This document shows, in pieces, positions 4,809 through 5,379 of a DNA stretch of 5,379 nt. The position numbers and the translations under genes were made by a program. Origin of the DNA: JBAXEO01 sp964541375 (GTDB lineage: Bacteria; Actinomycetota; Coriobacteriia; Anaerosomatales; JAAXUF01); assembly GCA_964541375.1 (NCBI GenBank), contig CAZIPT010000099.1, positions 1 through 5,379 on the forward strand. The letters are read 5' to 3'. The notes beneath the pieces are model-generated. The model did no database searches, had not been told where the DNA came from, and was given only the letters and a program-made list of their open reading frames with translations. How positions within the stretch are numbered: the first letter of the stretch is position 1; every line of letters begins with the position of its first letter.

Positions 4809-5379
4809 ATGGCTCGGGACAAGGTAGTTCTCGCGTACTCCGGCGGGCTGGACACTTCCGTGGCAATCAAGTGGCTGCAGGAGAACCACGACGTCGACGT
4901 CATCGCGCTGGCCGTCGATGTCGGGCAGGAGCGCCAGGACCTCGAGTTCGTGCGTCAGAAGGCGCTGACTATCGGCGCCGTCGAGTCCATCGTTAAGGAC
5001 GTTCGCGAGGAGTATGTCGAGGAGTTCCTCGCCAAGGCACTGCGTGCAAACGCGCTGTACGAGAACAAGTATCCGCTCCTCTCGGCGATGTCGCGTCCGA
5101 TCATCGTGAAGCATCTGGTCACCGAAGCGCATCGGCACCAGGCCAAGTACATCGCGCACGGCTGCACAGGAAAGGGCAACGACCAGGTGCGCTTCGAAGT
5201 GGGCATTGCTTCGCTCGATCCGGACCTTGAGGTTCTGGCGCCGGTGCGCGAGTGGGAACTCAAGACCCGCGAAATGGAGATGGAGTACGCACAGGAGCGC
5301 GGCATCCCTGTGCCTACGACGCTCGCGAGCCCGTACTCGATCGACGACAACCTCTGGGGTCGCGCCATCGAGTGCGGCG
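4809..5379 (+). CDS. argG: Argininosuccinate synthase ArgG (3' partial)
   Basis: ArgG condenses citrulline with aspartate at the expense of ATP (to AMP and pyrophosphate), giving argininosuccinate, the substrate of ArgH. The window holds the first 190 codons with no stop, about half of the usual 400 or so. The N-terminus MARDKVVLAYSGGLDTSV has the P-loop-like pyrophosphatase motif SGGLDTS (11-17) of N-type ATP pyrophosphatases. AVDVGQ (35-40) follows in the nucleotide-binding domain. YPLLSAMSRP (88-97) and AHGCTGKGNDQVRFE (116-130) are substrate-site landmarks of the synthetase domain, and IDDNLWGRAIECG (178-190) is another conserved block at the window's right edge. All key residues that can be seen are intact. 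The start is set by GGAAGGA 6 nt upstream and by family alignment. It is separated from argR by the largest spacer in the operon (95 nt), so it may have extra control of its own, though no convincing promoter is visible. Confidence 0.97.
   Translation, partial: MARDKVVLAYSGGLDTSVAIKWLQENHDVDVIALAVDVGQERQDLEFVRQKALTIGAVESIVKDVREEYVEEFLAKALRANALYENKYPLLSAMSRPIIVKHLVTEAHRHQAKYIAHGCTGKGNDQVRFEVGIASLDPDLEVLAPVREWELKTREMEMEYAQERGIPVPTTLASPYSIDDNLWGRAIECG

Overview
The window is a contiguous piece of an arginine-biosynthesis operon, all on the + strand, in the order argJ (5' end cut off), argB, argD, argF, argR, argG (3' end cut off). GC content is high, roughly two thirds by eye, with the matching strong third-position G/C bias. 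From established knowledge, argC-J-B-D-F-R-G-H is the classic order in Actinomycetota (Mycobacterium, Corynebacterium, Streptomyces relatives). The window therefore suggests an actinobacterium or another high-GC lineage that shares this cluster. Genus or class cannot be set from the sequence alone. By analogy argC should lie just upstream and argH just downstream, both outside the window.

Layout: argJ runs from the left edge to 1205. argB (ATG at 1232) follows after 26 nt, or overlaps argJ by 4 nt if a GTG at 1202 is used. argD starts 3 nt after argB, and argF starts 1 nt after argD. argR follows after a 37-nt gap. After argR comes the only real spacer, 95 nt (4714-4808), and then argG runs off the right edge. 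No gene-free stretch exceeds 95 nt. No tRNA, rRNA, CRISPR, insertion sequence, integrase or phage gene is visible.

How the genes work together: ArgJ transfers acetyl from N-acetylornithine to glutamate, giving ornithine and N-acetylglutamate (the cyclic pathway). ArgB phosphorylates N-acetylglutamate. ArgC (expected outside the window) reduces the product, and ArgD transaminates the semialdehyde to N-acetylornithine. ArgF carbamoylates ornithine to citrulline. ArgG, then ArgH (outside), convert citrulline to arginine. ArgR is the arginine-sensing repressor encoded inside the operon it presumably controls. ArgB carries the N-terminal extension and C-terminal signature of arginine-inhibited kinases, so both transcriptional and enzyme-level feedback by arginine are likely.

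I see no novel system. This is a conserved biosynthetic operon with intact motifs. The points worth a second look are small: a perfect 8-bp inverted repeat and possible structured leader between argR and argG, two competing starts for argB, a dip in GC at the 3' end of argD before argF, and a few substitutions near conserved motifs in ArgD and ArgF.
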